A stretch of 31,789 nucleotides of DNA from Thermoleophilia bacterium (GTDB taxonomy: Bacteria; Actinomycetota; Thermoleophilia; Gaiellales; Gaiellaceae), in NCBI GenBank assembly GCA_025933895.1, contig JAICZB010000004.1:1-31789 (forward strand). Reading direction: 5' to 3'. Position 1 is the stretch's first letter; each line of letters starts with the position of its first letter. Below, one piece after another: positions 1 to 7,041 of this stretch. Made by a program: the position numbers and the translations under genes. Below the pieces are notes generated by a model. It was not told where the DNA came from. It saw only the letters and a program-made list of their open reading frames with translations, and searched no databases.

Positions 1-762
1 CTCGCGCTCGTCGCCGGCATGGAACGGTTGCTCGGCTCCAACCTGCGCCACTTCGTCCTTCTGATCGAGGAGCCGGAGCTCTACCTCAGCCCGCACGCCC
101 AGCGCCGCCTCTACGGGCTTCTGCGGGCGCTCGCGCAGGCGGGGAACCAGATCCTGTACTCGACGCACGCGCCGGTCTTCCTCAGCGTCGACAAGCTCGA
201 GGAGCTCGCGCTCGTCCGCCACACGCCGTCAGGCGGGACGTCGCTCTTCCAGCCCGAGCCGCTGGCCGAGGCCGAGACGTTCCGCGCGCTCTCGGAGTTC
301 GACAGCAACCGCGCGGAGCTCTTCCTCGCGCGCTGCGCGGTGCTCGTCGAGGGCCGCACCGAGAAGCTCACGTTCCCCCTCGTCTTCGACGCGCTCGGCG
401 TCGACCCCGACGAGGAGGGCATCCTCGTGCTCGAGTGCGGCGGCAAGGGGAACATGCCGCTCTTCGCGCGCATCGCAAACGCGTGCAGCATCCCGTACGT
501 CGTCGTCCACGATCGCGATGCACCGCGCGGTGTCCCGCCCGTGGAGTCCGAGCGGATCGTCAACCGGCAGATCCGCGAGGTCGCGGGCAGCCGACGGACG
601 GTCGTGCTGACCCCGGACTTCGAGACCGTGTCGGGGCTGAAGGCGAGCAATCGCGGGCGGAAGCCGCAGAAAGCATGGTTGCGTTACCGCGGCAACGGCG
701 AGGTGCCCGAGGCGCTGCGGGTCGCGGTCGAGAAGGTCCTGAAGGTCGCGAAAGCGGGCTAG
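1..762 (+). CDS. OLD-family ATPase/TOPRIM nuclease, C-terminal part (gene begins before the window)
   Basis: The reading frame is open from base 1, so the 5' part (Walker A and most of the ATPase) lies outside the window. What remains begins just before an ABC-type Walker B segment (LLIEEPELYLSPH), followed by the switch histidine in STHAP. A TOPRIM domain follows, with the glutamate in AVLVEGRTEK, a GGKGN segment and the acidic pair in VVVHDRDA. This order, ABC ATPase then TOPRIM, is that of OLD (overcoming lysogenization defect) nucleases, which often act in phage defence or DNA repair. Whether this is a defence gene cannot be decided because the upstream partners are missing. The neighbour downstream is convergent, so no UvrD-like GajB helicase follows. 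Its TAG stop shares the bases CTAG with the TAG stop of gatD on the other strand. Confidence 0.85.
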   Translation, partial: LALVAGMERLLGSNLRHFVLLIEEPELYLSPHAQRRLYGLLRALAQAGNQILYSTHAPVFLSVDKLEELALVRHTPSGGTSLFQPEPLAEAETFRALSEFDSNRAELFLARCAVLVEGRTEKLTFPLVFDALGVDPDEEGILVLECGGKGNMPLFARIANACSIPYVVVHDRDAPRGVPPVESERIVNRQIREVAGSRRTVVLTPDFETVSGLKASNRGRKPQKAWLRYRGNGEVPEALRVAVEKVLKVAKAG

Positions 763-1517
763 AAGCGGCCGCCGCGGGAGCGCGCCCGGGCGGCGGACAC
801 CTCGTGCGCGCGGTGCTCGAGCTCGTCGGGAAGCGGCTCGAGCTGCGGCGCCTCATCGGTGCCGAGACGGTGTGCGAGTGCCTGCGCGAGCAGCCAGTCG
901 GCGAGCCAGGGGTTCCGGGGCAGAAGCGGCCCGTGGAGGTAGGTGCCGATCACGCGGCCGGAGCGGCAGCCTTCGAAGCCGCTCTCGCCGTCGTTGCCGA
1001 ACCCTGCAAGCACGCGCCCGAGCGGCTCGGAGCCCGGATCGAGCTGCGTGCGGCCCGCGTGGTTCTCGAAGCCCGCGAGCGTCTGCTTCTCTCCGGCTTC
1101 GAGTTCGCACTCGAGCAACACGTCGCCGATCATCCGGCGCTCGCCCGCGACGGTCTCGAGAGGAAGGAGACCGATGCCCGGCATGTCCTCGCCGTGGAAG
1201 CCGCGATAGCCGCGGCCGAGGAGCTGGTAACCGCCGCAGACCGCGAGCACGGCCGTGCCGCCTCCGACCGCCTCGTGCAATGCCTCCGACTTCCGCACGA
1301 GGTCCTCGGCCACGAGGAGCTGCTCGCGATCCTGCCCGCCGCCGACGTAGTAGAGGTCGTGCTCCCCCGGCACGACCGCGTCGCCCATCCCCAGCGCCGC
1401 CACCTCGAGCTCGTGACCGCGCCAAGCGGCGCGCCTGGTGAGCACGGCGATGTTGCCGCGGTCGGCGTAGATGTTGAGGTAGTCGGGGTAGAGGTGGCCG
1501 ACCCGGACCGCCGTCAT
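759..1517 (-). CDS. gatD: Lipid II isoglutaminyl synthase, glutaminase subunit GatD
   Basis: This 252-residue protein is a CobB/CobQ-like class I glutamine amidotransferase. It would hydrolyse glutamine and pass ammonia to MurT, which amidates the D-glutamate of lipid II. The family opening is clear (VGHLYPDYLNIYADRGN). The nucleophile is Cys94 in AVCGGYQLLG and the catalytic His is His195 in TYLHGPLL. I chose the ATG at 1517 because it overlaps the murT TGA as ATGA, which indicates translational coupling, and because everything upstream in this frame is low-complexity Arg/Ala. The gene order murT-gatD is the usual one. Its stop overlaps that of the convergent OLD-like gene. Confidence 0.93.
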   Translation of the reverse strand: MTAVRVGHLYPDYLNIYADRGNIAVLTRRAAWRGHELEVAALGMGDAVVPGEHDLYYVGGGQDREQLLVAEDLVRKSEALHEAVGGGTAVLAVCGGYQLLGRGYRGFHGEDMPGIGLLPLETVAGERRMIGDVLLECELEAGEKQTLAGFENHAGRTQLDPGSEPLGRVLAGFGNDGESGFEGCRSGRVIGTYLHGPLLPRNPWLADWLLAQALAHRLGTDEAPQLEPLPDELEHRAHEVSAARARSRGGRF

Positions 1518-2890
1518 GCCGAGCGCTCCCAGTACGGCCTTGCGAGCCCGCGGGAGGCGAGGAGCCGCTGCAGACCGAGCATCGCGGTGTAGGTGGGGAG
1601 GACGACGAGCTCGCCGCCGTCCGGCGTCAGCGCCAGCCCGCGGTCGAGTGCGTCCCCGAGGTCGGGCTCGACCTCGATCGCTCCTTCGTCGAGCCCGCCG
1701 TACCGGAAGCGCAGCGCGAGCTCGGCGGCACGACCGCCGCTCGCAACCAAAGCCCGGAGAGCCGGTAGCAGCGGCTCGAAGTCGACATCCCAGATCCACG
1801 AGACGTCGCGCCCGTCGGCGATCTCGTCGTTGAGCGCGACGAGGAGCACCTGTGGAGCTCCACCGTCCACGAGCGTCCGGACGGCCTCGTTCGCTCCGGC
1901 CGGGTTCTTGATCAGGAGCAGGAGGATCCGCTTCTCTCCGACGGCGATGCGCTCGAAGCGGCCGAACGCCGCGGAAAAGCGCTCGAGGCCCGCCGCGATC
2001 TCCTCGAGCTCCGCGCCGAGCGCGCGGGCGAGACCAGCCGCCGCGACGGCGTTGTAGACGTTGTACAGACCTGGCAGACCGAGCTCGATCCGGCGCGAGC
2101 CTTCCGGCGTGTCGAGGAGGAAGGAGGCGCGATCGAGCCCTTGCAGGGAGACGTCCCGGGCGGCGACGGCGAGCTGTGGCCGGGCATGGTCGCCACGCGG
2201 GCAGCGGTAGTCGCCGAGGTGACCGATGTACGCGGCCGCGTAGTCGTACGGCGTGCCGCAGTGGACGCAGTATTTCGAGTCGGCCGCGTGCTGGAGCGAC
2301 GGGCGAGCGACGCGCGGATCGTCGAGGCCGAAGGCGACGCTGCCCGTGTGCCCCTCGCTCACCGCGGCAAGCTGTGGGTCGTCGGCGTTGTACACGAGCT
2401 GAGCGCCGTCGGGTAGAGCCGCCACCGCCTCCCGCCAGCGCTCGGCCACGAGCTCGAGCTCGCCGTACCGGTCGAGCTGGTCGCGGAAGAGATTGCCGAG
2501 GCAGACGGCCCTCGGCCGCAGGCGCCGCATCAGCTCCGGCAGCGCTCCCTCGTCGACCTCGAACAGCCCGAGGTCGGCGTTCCCGGCGGAGAGCAGGGCG
2601 GAGGCGACGCCGGATACGAGGTTCGCGCCGGCCGCGTTGTGGGCGAGTCGGCGCCGCGGACGCAGGATCTCGGCGGCCATGGCGGTCGTGGTCGTCTTGC
2701 CGTTCGTCGCCGAGATCACCGCCGTCCCCGTAGCGAGGCGCGCGGCGAGGCGGTCGATGGCGTCACGGTCGAGCTCGGCGAGAAGCTTCCCCGGAATCGT
2801 CGTGCCGCCGCCTGCCCCGAGCCGCCGCGAGAGCGCGGCAACGCCGCGTGCGGCGGCGATCTCGAGCGCGAGTGGGGGACGGAGACGCAT
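1514..2890 (-). CDS. murT: Lipid II isoglutaminyl synthase, Mur-ligase subunit MurT
   Basis: This 458-residue Mur-ligase-like protein uses ATP to activate the alpha-carboxylate of D-Glu in lipid II. GatD supplies the ammonia. Visible features are the N-terminal GGGTTIPGK segment, the P-loop ATNGKTTT (about 61-68), and the Mur central domain with the insert typical of MurT (SKYCVHC...YRCPRGDH). A C-terminal DUF1727-type domain with NPAGANE follows. The insert normally holds four zinc-binding Cys. Here only Cys208, Cys211 and Cys230 are present, and the fourth position is Gly, so His235 may stand in. I prefer the ATG at 2890 to the GTG at 2908. It gives the usual N-terminus, and TACGCT lies 6 nt upstream of it, suggesting a leaderless transcript. 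Confidence 0.93.
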   Translation of the reverse strand: MRLRPPLALEIAAARGVAALSRRLGAGGGTTIPGKLLAELDRDAIDRLAARLATGTAVISATNGKTTTTAMAAEILRPRRRLAHNAAGANLVSGVASALLSAGNADLGLFEVDEGALPELMRRLRPRAVCLGNLFRDQLDRYGELELVAERWREAVAALPDGAQLVYNADDPQLAAVSEGHTGSVAFGLDDPRVARPSLQHAADSKYCVHCGTPYDYAAAYIGHLGDYRCPRGDHARPQLAVAARDVSLQGLDRASFLLDTPEGSRRIELGLPGLYNVYNAVAAAGLARALGAELEEIAAGLERFSAAFGRFERIAVGEKRILLLLIKNPAGANEAVRTLVDGGAPQVLLVALNDEIADGRDVSWIWDVDFEPLLPALRALVASGGRAAELALRFRYGGLDEGAIEVEPDLGDALDRGLALTPDGGELVVLPTYTAMLGLQRLLASRGLARPYWERSA

Positions 2891-2896
2891 CGCGCG

Positions 2897-2902
2897 AGCG
2901 TA
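2897..2902 (-). promoter_or_regulatory. -10-like hexamer TACGCT, probable leaderless promoter of murT
   Basis: Read on the minus strand, TACGCT fits the actinobacterial -10 pattern TANNNT. It ends 6 nt before the murT ATG, so transcription would start at or next to the start codon. No Shine-Dalgarno sequence is present. A convincing -35 is not visible. Confidence 0.5.
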
Positions 2903-2951
2903 CGTCACGGCTCGGCAGGATCGCCCCGGAGACAGGCCTGCACGGGGCTAC

Positions 2952-2979
2952 TTGCGGATTGCCCAACCTGCTCTACACT
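2952..2979 (+). promoter_or_regulatory. Probable leaderless promoter of the repeat protein gene (TTGCGG-N16-TACACT)
   Basis: A -35-like TTGCGG (2952-2957) and a -10-like TACACT (2974-2979) are 16 nt apart. The -10 ends 7 nt before the ATG at 2987, so the predicted start of transcription is the start codon itself. No ribosome binding site is visible in the gap. Confidence 0.55.
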
Positions 2980-2986
2980 TATTGAC

Positions 2987-3679
2987 ATGGCGGACAAGCC
3001 CCGCTACCGGGCGCTCGCCTCGATCGACCCGCAGGAGCTCGCGGAGTTCCAGGCCGGAATCCGCAAGCGCTACACCGACGAGCAGATCGTGGCGGAGATC
3101 GTCGCCTGCGCCGAACGGCTAGGACGCTCGCCCACGATGCGGGAGTTCGCCGCGGACTCCGGGACAGCGGTGCACCCGCAGACCGTGATCGAGCACTTCG
3201 GATCGTGGAACGCGGCGAAGCGCGCCGCCGGCCTCGTCCCGCGCCGCTTCGCCACCCGCGAGGAGCTCCTCGGACTCCTCCGCACCCTCGGTGAGGAGCT
3301 CGGCCGCCCTCCGACAGCGCGCGACATCGACGAGCACAAGGGCCGGCTTCCGTCGAAGTCGCTGTACTGGCACACATTCGGCTCACTCACGAACGCTCTC
3401 CGAGAGGCCGGGTTCGACGTTCCGGTGGGGGAGGAGCGCCTCGAGCGGGCCGTCGACCAGGGTGTCGTGCTCGCCGAGCAGTTCGGACGGCTACCGAAGT
3501 TCGCCGACTGGGCCGAGGCGCGACGAAAGGACGAGTCGCTCCTCACGGAGTGGCAGGTCTATCGGATGTTCGACGCGCGCCGCGGCGCCTGGTCGACGTT
3601 CCAGTTCCTCGTCCGGCAGCGCCTTGCCGAGCAGGGCAAGGACGTCGCGAGCGACGGCACGCTGCAGAAGCAGAAGTGA
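2987..3679 (+). CDS. Protein of three homing-endonuclease-associated (HNHR-type) repeats
   Basis: The protein has 230 residues and contains three related helical units of about 55-60 residues. Unit 1 covers about 24-82 (QIVAEIVACAERLGRSPTMREF ... FGSWNAAKRAAGL). Unit 2 covers about 86-142 (ELLGLLRTLGEELGRPPTARDI ... FGSLTNALREAGF). Unit 3 is more divergent, at about 147-215. The pattern, a helix, then 'G R x P' and a helix, then 'F G S W/L ... A L/K R E A G', matches the homing-endonuclease-associated repeat that binds DNA beside HNH nucleases. No nuclease motif (HNH, GIY, LAGLIDADG) is present, so a DNA-binding or regulatory role is the safer inference. It is divergent from murT and convergent with the next gene, with a single base between the stop codons. 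Confidence 0.75.
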   Translation: MADKPRYRALASIDPQELAEFQAGIRKRYTDEQIVAEIVACAERLGRSPTMREFAADSGTAVHPQTVIEHFGSWNAAKRAAGLVPRRFATREELLGLLRTLGEELGRPPTARDIDEHKGRLPSKSLYWHTFGSLTNALREAGFDVPVGEERLERAVDQGVVLAEQFGRLPKFADWAEARRKDESLLTEWQVYRMFDARRGAWSTFQFLVRQRLAEQGKDVASDGTLQKQK

Positions 3680-3680
3680 G

Positions 3681-4481
3681 CTAGGCGGCCGCAGCCACGA
3701 TCGCCGCGAGCCGCTCGAGGCAGTACGCGCTCTGCCCGGGGGCCCGGACGGCCGGCAGCGCGCGTTCCTCGACGTAGCTGCGGTCGGGGTGGAAGCGTGC
3801 GGTGCGGGCGACACGGCCGGCCCGGAGCGCGAGGAACGTCCCGTCCCGTACTTCGCTCATGCGGAGCCTCACGTGCGCGTACTCGGACGCGATCTCGAGC
3901 GCGGTGCGGGTCGAGGCGAAGAAGACGACGTCGCGTCCTCGACCGAGCCAGAGTGGGCGACCGACGCCGCGGGCGGCAAAGACGGTGCCGGGCTCGCGCT
4001 GGTCGAGCCATGCCGTCGCCATCGAGCCCGCGAGCGCCTCGAGCGCGCGGGGCGCGTTCTGCGAGTGGGCGGCGAGCGCGAAGATCGCCTCGGAGTCGAC
4101 GGTCATCCTGGGCTCGGCGCGGGCGCAGGAGTGGGGGGCGAGCAGCTCGTCGTCGTTGAGGATGATCCCGTTGTGGATCCCCACGACGGGGCCGTGGCGG
4201 ACGGGGTGGTTGTTGGCCGGAATCGACGGATGGCCCTTCGTGTAGTCGCGGACATGGACGAGCAGCTCGGTCGCATTCGCCGGCACCGTGATCCGATCGA
4301 GCAAACGGCTCGCGGGCGTCCGTTGCTTGGTGACGACCGGATACCGGTCCTCCCAGCCGCGATACGCATATCCGACCGCGTCGGCGCCGCGATCGGCAAT
4401 GCCGGCAAGCAGCGCTTGCGCCGCGAGCGTCCGATCGACGCCGCTGCGCTGCGAGAGGCTATATCCGGCGATGCCGCACAT
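3681..4481 (-). CDS. Class II glutamine amidotransferase domain protein
   Basis: The 266-residue protein begins MCGIAGY, which places the Ntn-hydrolase nucleophile Cys2 directly after the initiator Met. It continues with family features: RGADAVGYAY, HVRDYTKGHPSIPANNHPV and GIHNGIILNDDEL, and the SEAIFALA segment. These match the glutaminase domain of GlmS, PurF and asparagine synthetase. No synthase or isomerase domain is fused to it. It resembles stand-alone actinobacterial GATase-2 proteins whose ammonia acceptor is not known. It lies between the HNHR protein (convergent) and the group 2 sigma factor (divergent, 111 bp away), so context does not point to a substrate. AGGA lies 4 nt before the ATG. 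Confidence 0.85.
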   Translation of the reverse strand: MCGIAGYSLSQRSGVDRTLAAQALLAGIADRGADAVGYAYRGWEDRYPVVTKQRTPASRLLDRITVPANATELLVHVRDYTKGHPSIPANNHPVRHGPVVGIHNGIILNDDELLAPHSCARAEPRMTVDSEAIFALAAHSQNAPRALEALAGSMATAWLDQREPGTVFAARGVGRPLWLGRGRDVVFFASTRTALEIASEYAHVRLRMSEVRDGTFLALRAGRVARTARFHPDRSYVEERALPAVRAPGQSAYCLERLAAIVAAAA

Positions 4482-4592
4482 TACGTCCTAGAGAAGCCTT
4501 TTCTCCATATCGGTAAGCGAACCCTTCCACCGTAGGCGAAGTCGGTTAGGTCTTTCTAAAGCCGATTCCGGACGGAGCCGATAAGGGCTTTG

Positions 4593-5462
4593 ATGGAGAG
4601 TTCGTTTGCGGCCGACGGCTCGGCCGCCGAGCACGCGCCGGCGGAAGACCCGCTCAAGCTCTACGTGCGCCAGATCGGTGGCGGCGCGCTGCTCACGCGC
4701 GAGGAGGAGCGCGAGCTCGCCCGCCGTAAGGACGAGGGCGACGAGGGGGCCAAGCGGCGCCTGATCGAGTCGAATCTGCGCCTCGTCATGGCGATCACGC
4801 GCAACTACACGCGGGCCAACGTCCCGCTGCTCGACCTGATCCAGGAAGGCAACCTCGGCCTCATCCGCGCCGTGGAGAAGTTCGACTACCGGCTCGGCTA
4901 CAAGCTCTCGACCTACGCGACGTGGTGGATCCGCCAGGCGATCACGCGCGCGCTCGCCGACCAGGGCCGGACGATCCGGCTGCCCGTTCACGTCGCCGAC
5001 CAGGTGCGGCGGCTGCTCCGGGCGCGCCGTCAGCTGGCGCAGAAGCTGAACCGCGAGCCCTCACTCGCGGAGCTCGCGCGTGAGACGCAGCAGTCCGAGG
5101 AGCGGGTTCGCGAGCTCCTCGAGCTCGTCGAGAACCCGGTCAGCCTCGAGACACCCGTGGGCGACGGCGAGAGTCTCTACGGCGACCTGATCGAGGACGT
5201 CCACTCGCTCGCGCCGCACGAGCAAAGCGCCGAGCAAGCGCGGGGGCGGGAGCTCGCCGGGGCGCTCGAGCAGCTGAACCCGCGCATGCGCCGCGTGGTC
5301 TCCCTGCGCTTCGGCCTCGACGGAGGGCCGCCGCACACCCTCGAGGAGGTTGGGACGCAGCTCGGCATCACGCGCGAGCGGGTCCGCCAGCTCGAGACCC
5401 GTGCGCTGCGCGAGCTTCGCCTCGCCGCTCCCGGACTCGAGCACTACCTCCGGGCCGAATAG
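4593..5462 (+). CDS. Group 2 (RpoD-like) RNA polymerase sigma factor
   Basis: This 289-residue sigma-70 factor lacks region 1.1. Region 1.2 is at about 19-45 (DPLKLYVRQIGGGALLTREEE). Region 2 covers about 52-125, with the core-binding LLDLIQEGNLGLIRAVEKFD and the -10 reading segment YKLSTYATWWIRQAITRA. Region 3 is at about 135-210. Region 4 is at about 225-280, with the helix-turn-helix TLEEVGTQLGITRERVRQLE. It is therefore an alternative factor recognising promoters close to those of RpoD, of the HrdB/SigB-like group. The ATG at 4593 is preceded by AAGGG (4583-4587). The 111-bp divergent gap upstream holds an imperfect dyad (TCGGTTAG ... CTAAAGCCGA, about 4541-4564) that could be an operator. 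It converges on rpoD across a palindromic spacer. Confidence 0.92.
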   Translation: MESSFAADGSAAEHAPAEDPLKLYVRQIGGGALLTREEERELARRKDEGDEGAKRRLIESNLRLVMAITRNYTRANVPLLDLIQEGNLGLIRAVEKFDYRLGYKLSTYATWWIRQAITRALADQGRTIRLPVHVADQVRRLLRARRQLAQKLNREPSLAELARETQQSEERVRELLELVENPVSLETPVGDGESLYGDLIEDVHSLAPHEQSAEQARGRELAGALEQLNPRMRRVVSLRFGLDGGPPHTLEEVGTQLGITRERVRQLETRALRELRLAAPGLEHYLRAE

Positions 5463-5465
5463 CTC

Positions 5466-5484
5466 GCCGACGCTGCGCGTCGGC
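5466..5484 (+). terminator. Hairpin directly after the group 2 sigma gene
   Basis: GCCGACG (5466-5472) and CGTCGGC (5478-5484) pair perfectly around a 5-base loop, 3 bases after the TAG stop. There is no T run, so termination is inferred from position and stem strength only. Confidence 0.5.
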
Positions 5485-5493
5485 TCCCTGGGC

Positions 5494-5616
5494 AAAGGAA
5501 CTCCGCGCGGGCGCGAGCGCGGTCCGGCCTGCGGCTAAGCACGCAAAACCTGCTCGCTCGCGACAGGCGAGAACATCCGAGCTGAGGCCGCGCTCTCCCA
5601 TTGGCGGAGTTTCCTT
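5494..5616. repeat. Nested imperfect inverted repeats in the convergent sigma-factor spacer
   Basis: Outer arms AAGGAACTCCGC (5495-5506) and GCGGAGTTTCCTT (5604-5616) pair with one bulged base. Inner arms GAGCGCGG (5515-5522) and CCGCGCTC (5588-5595) pair perfectly. A small CCTG/CAGG hairpin (5549-5567) sits in the centre. The whole could fold as one long stem. I see no open reading frame of interest. It may be a bidirectional terminator, a decayed palindromic element or a structured RNA. Confidence 0.45.
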
Positions 5617-5647
5617 CTCCCGGCGAGCGAGGCGCCAGCTTCGCGAG

Positions 5648-5734
5648 CTAGAGGCTTGATGTGAAATAGGAGTTGCGCCCGGATGCCGTTCCAGGCGCGG
5701 CGCGAGCGGGCTCGATTTCACATCAAGCCTCTAG
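5648..5734. repeat. Perfect 20-bp inverted repeat ending in the rpoD stop codon
   Basis: CTAGAGGCTTGATGTGAAAT (5648-5667) is repeated exactly in reverse complement at 5715-5734, with 47 bases between. The centre holds a GCGCC/GGCGC pair. The right arm contains the rpoD TAG stop (5731-5733). The A+T-richer arms stand out against the local G+C. It could be a terminator for the convergent sigma genes or a short MITE-like element. No T runs flank it. Confidence 0.85.
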
Positions 5735-6810
5735 GAAGCGATCATCTGCATCTCGCGGAGGTTCGCGAGACGGCGCAGGGAGTCGAGCTCTATCTGGCGG
5801 ACGCGCTCCCGGGTGAGGCCGAGCCGCTTGCCGATCTCCTCCAGCGTCTTCGGCTCCTCGTCCACGAGCCCGTAGCGGAGGATGAGAACCTGTCGTTCGC
5901 GCTCTCCGAGCGCCTGGAGGGCGACGGCGAGCGCCTGGCTCCGCAGCGCACCCTCGACACGCTCCTCCGGCAGCGGCTCGTCGCCTGCGACGAAGTCGCC
6001 GAAGACGGCGTCGTCCTGGTCGCCGACCGGCTGGTCGAGGCTCGCCGACGCACGGGCCGCGGCGCGCACCTCCCGTGCCTGCTCGACCGGCAGTGACGCC
6101 TCGTTCGCGATCTCGTCGAGCGTGGGCTCGCGGCCGAGCTCCATCCAGAGCGTCCGCTCGGCCCGGTTCATCTTCTGCATCCGCTCCACGATGTGGACCG
6201 GCATGCGGATCGTTCGTGCCTTGTCGGCGAGCGCGCGCGCCACGGCCTGCCGGATCCACCAGGTCGCGTACGTCGAGAACTTGTAGCCGCGGCGCCAGTC
6301 GAACTTCTCCACGGCACGGATGAGCCCGAGCGTGCCTTCCTGGATCAGATCGAGGAAGGGAAGCCCCTGGTTGCGGTAGTTCTTGGCGATCGAGACGACG
6401 AGGCGCAGGTTCGACTGGATCATCCGCTGCTTCGCCGGTTTGTCGCCGCGCTCGATCCGTTTCGCCAGCTCGACCTCCTGCGCGGCCGTGAGGAGCTGGT
6501 GGCGGCCGGCCTCGCGCAGGAACAGCTGCAGCGCGTCGGTGGTCGTCTCGAGCGGCTGCGCCGCGGGAGGTGCCTTCTCGGGCGGCGGCTCGGGCTCCGG
6601 CTCGGCCTCCCGCTCCGGCTGGGCGAGTAGCTCGATTCCGCGCCGGTCGAGCTCCTGGTAGACGGCCTCCGTCTCGAGCGGATCGAGCTCGAGCGGTTCC
6701 AGCACCTCGATCAGCTCGACCTGCCGCAGCTGGCCGCTCGACTCCGACGCTTCGAGCAGCGTCGTCAACTCCTCGCTCTGGAGGATCGACTCGATCTCGA
6801 CGGTGGTCAC
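5731..6810 (-). CDS. rpoD: Principal RNA polymerase sigma factor RpoD/SigA
   Basis: The protein has 359 residues from the GTG at 6810, which follows GAGGGGG at good Shine-Dalgarno spacing. The open frame continues upstream but without a better start. A region 1.1-like acidic N-terminus (about 1-60) is followed by a Glu/Pro linker. Region 1.2 contains ALQLFLREAGRHQLLTAAQE. Region 2 contains FLDLIQEGTLGLIRAVEKFD and YKFSTYATWWIRQAVARA. Region 3 and region 4.2 (TLEEIGKRLGLTRERVRQIE) follow. Presence of region 1.1 and the exact region 2.4 motif distinguish it from the shorter sigma factor it converges on. The C-terminus ends in MQMIAS rather than the more usual LRDYLD-like ending, and the stop codon lies inside an inverted repeat. 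The upstream non-coding region is long (445 bp). Confidence 0.95.
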   Translation of the reverse strand: MTTVEIESILQSEELTTLLEASESSGQLRQVELIEVLEPLELDPLETEAVYQELDRRGIELLAQPEREAEPEPEPPPEKAPPAAQPLETTTDALQLFLREAGRHQLLTAAQEVELAKRIERGDKPAKQRMIQSNLRLVVSIAKNYRNQGLPFLDLIQEGTLGLIRAVEKFDWRRGYKFSTYATWWIRQAVARALADKARTIRMPVHIVERMQKMNRAERTLWMELGREPTLDEIANEASLPVEQAREVRAAARASASLDQPVGDQDDAVFGDFVAGDEPLPEERVEGALRSQALAVALQALGERERQVLILRYGLVDEEPKTLEEIGKRLGLTRERVRQIELDSLRRLANLREMQMIAS

Positions 6811-6910
6811 AAGTTCCCCCTCAATCGGCGCTCCTGGACGTCGTTCCCGCCTGCCGAACCTACCCAAACACGCCGGGCCTCCGCGAATCAAGTCCCGTGC
6901 ACGATAAGCG

Positions 6911-6922
6911 ATGTTATGTCAA
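6911..6922 (-). promoter_or_regulatory. Candidate rpoD promoter elements (TTGACA and TAACAT)
   Basis: On the minus strand the bases read TTGACATAACAT. TTGACA is a perfect -35 hexamer but no -10 is found 16-18 nt downstream. Alternatively TAACAT is the -10, giving a leader of about 95 nt to the GTG. The two readings exclude each other and neither is certain. Confidence 0.3.
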
Positions 6923-6963
6923 GTAGCCGGAGAACGGAATCGACTGCACCCCTCCCCTCGCAC

Positions 6964-7010
6964 TTATCCACAGGATGCACAGACCGCTGTGGAAATGTTG
7001 ATTATTCAAC
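6964..7010. promoter_or_regulatory. DnaA-box-like inverted pair and short palindrome upstream of rpoD
   Basis: TTATCCACA (6964-6972) is a perfect match to the DnaA-box consensus. CTGTGGAAA (6987-6995) is a near match on the other strand, so that CCACAG and CTGTGG form an inverted repeat. An A+T-rich palindrome GTTGA-TTAT-TCAAC follows (6997-7010). The site could bind DnaA or a dyad-binding regulator controlling rpoD. A replication origin is unlikely with so few boxes and no dnaA or dnaN gene. Confidence 0.4.
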
Positions 7011-7041
7011 GTTCGCAAATTGCGGCATTTTCGTGTCGCGG

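Noticed and set aside
435..1592. Long open frame on the plus strand opposite gatD and the murT end
   Set aside because: Arg/Ala/Glu-rich product with no motifs, fully opposite convincing genes; a result of high G+C.
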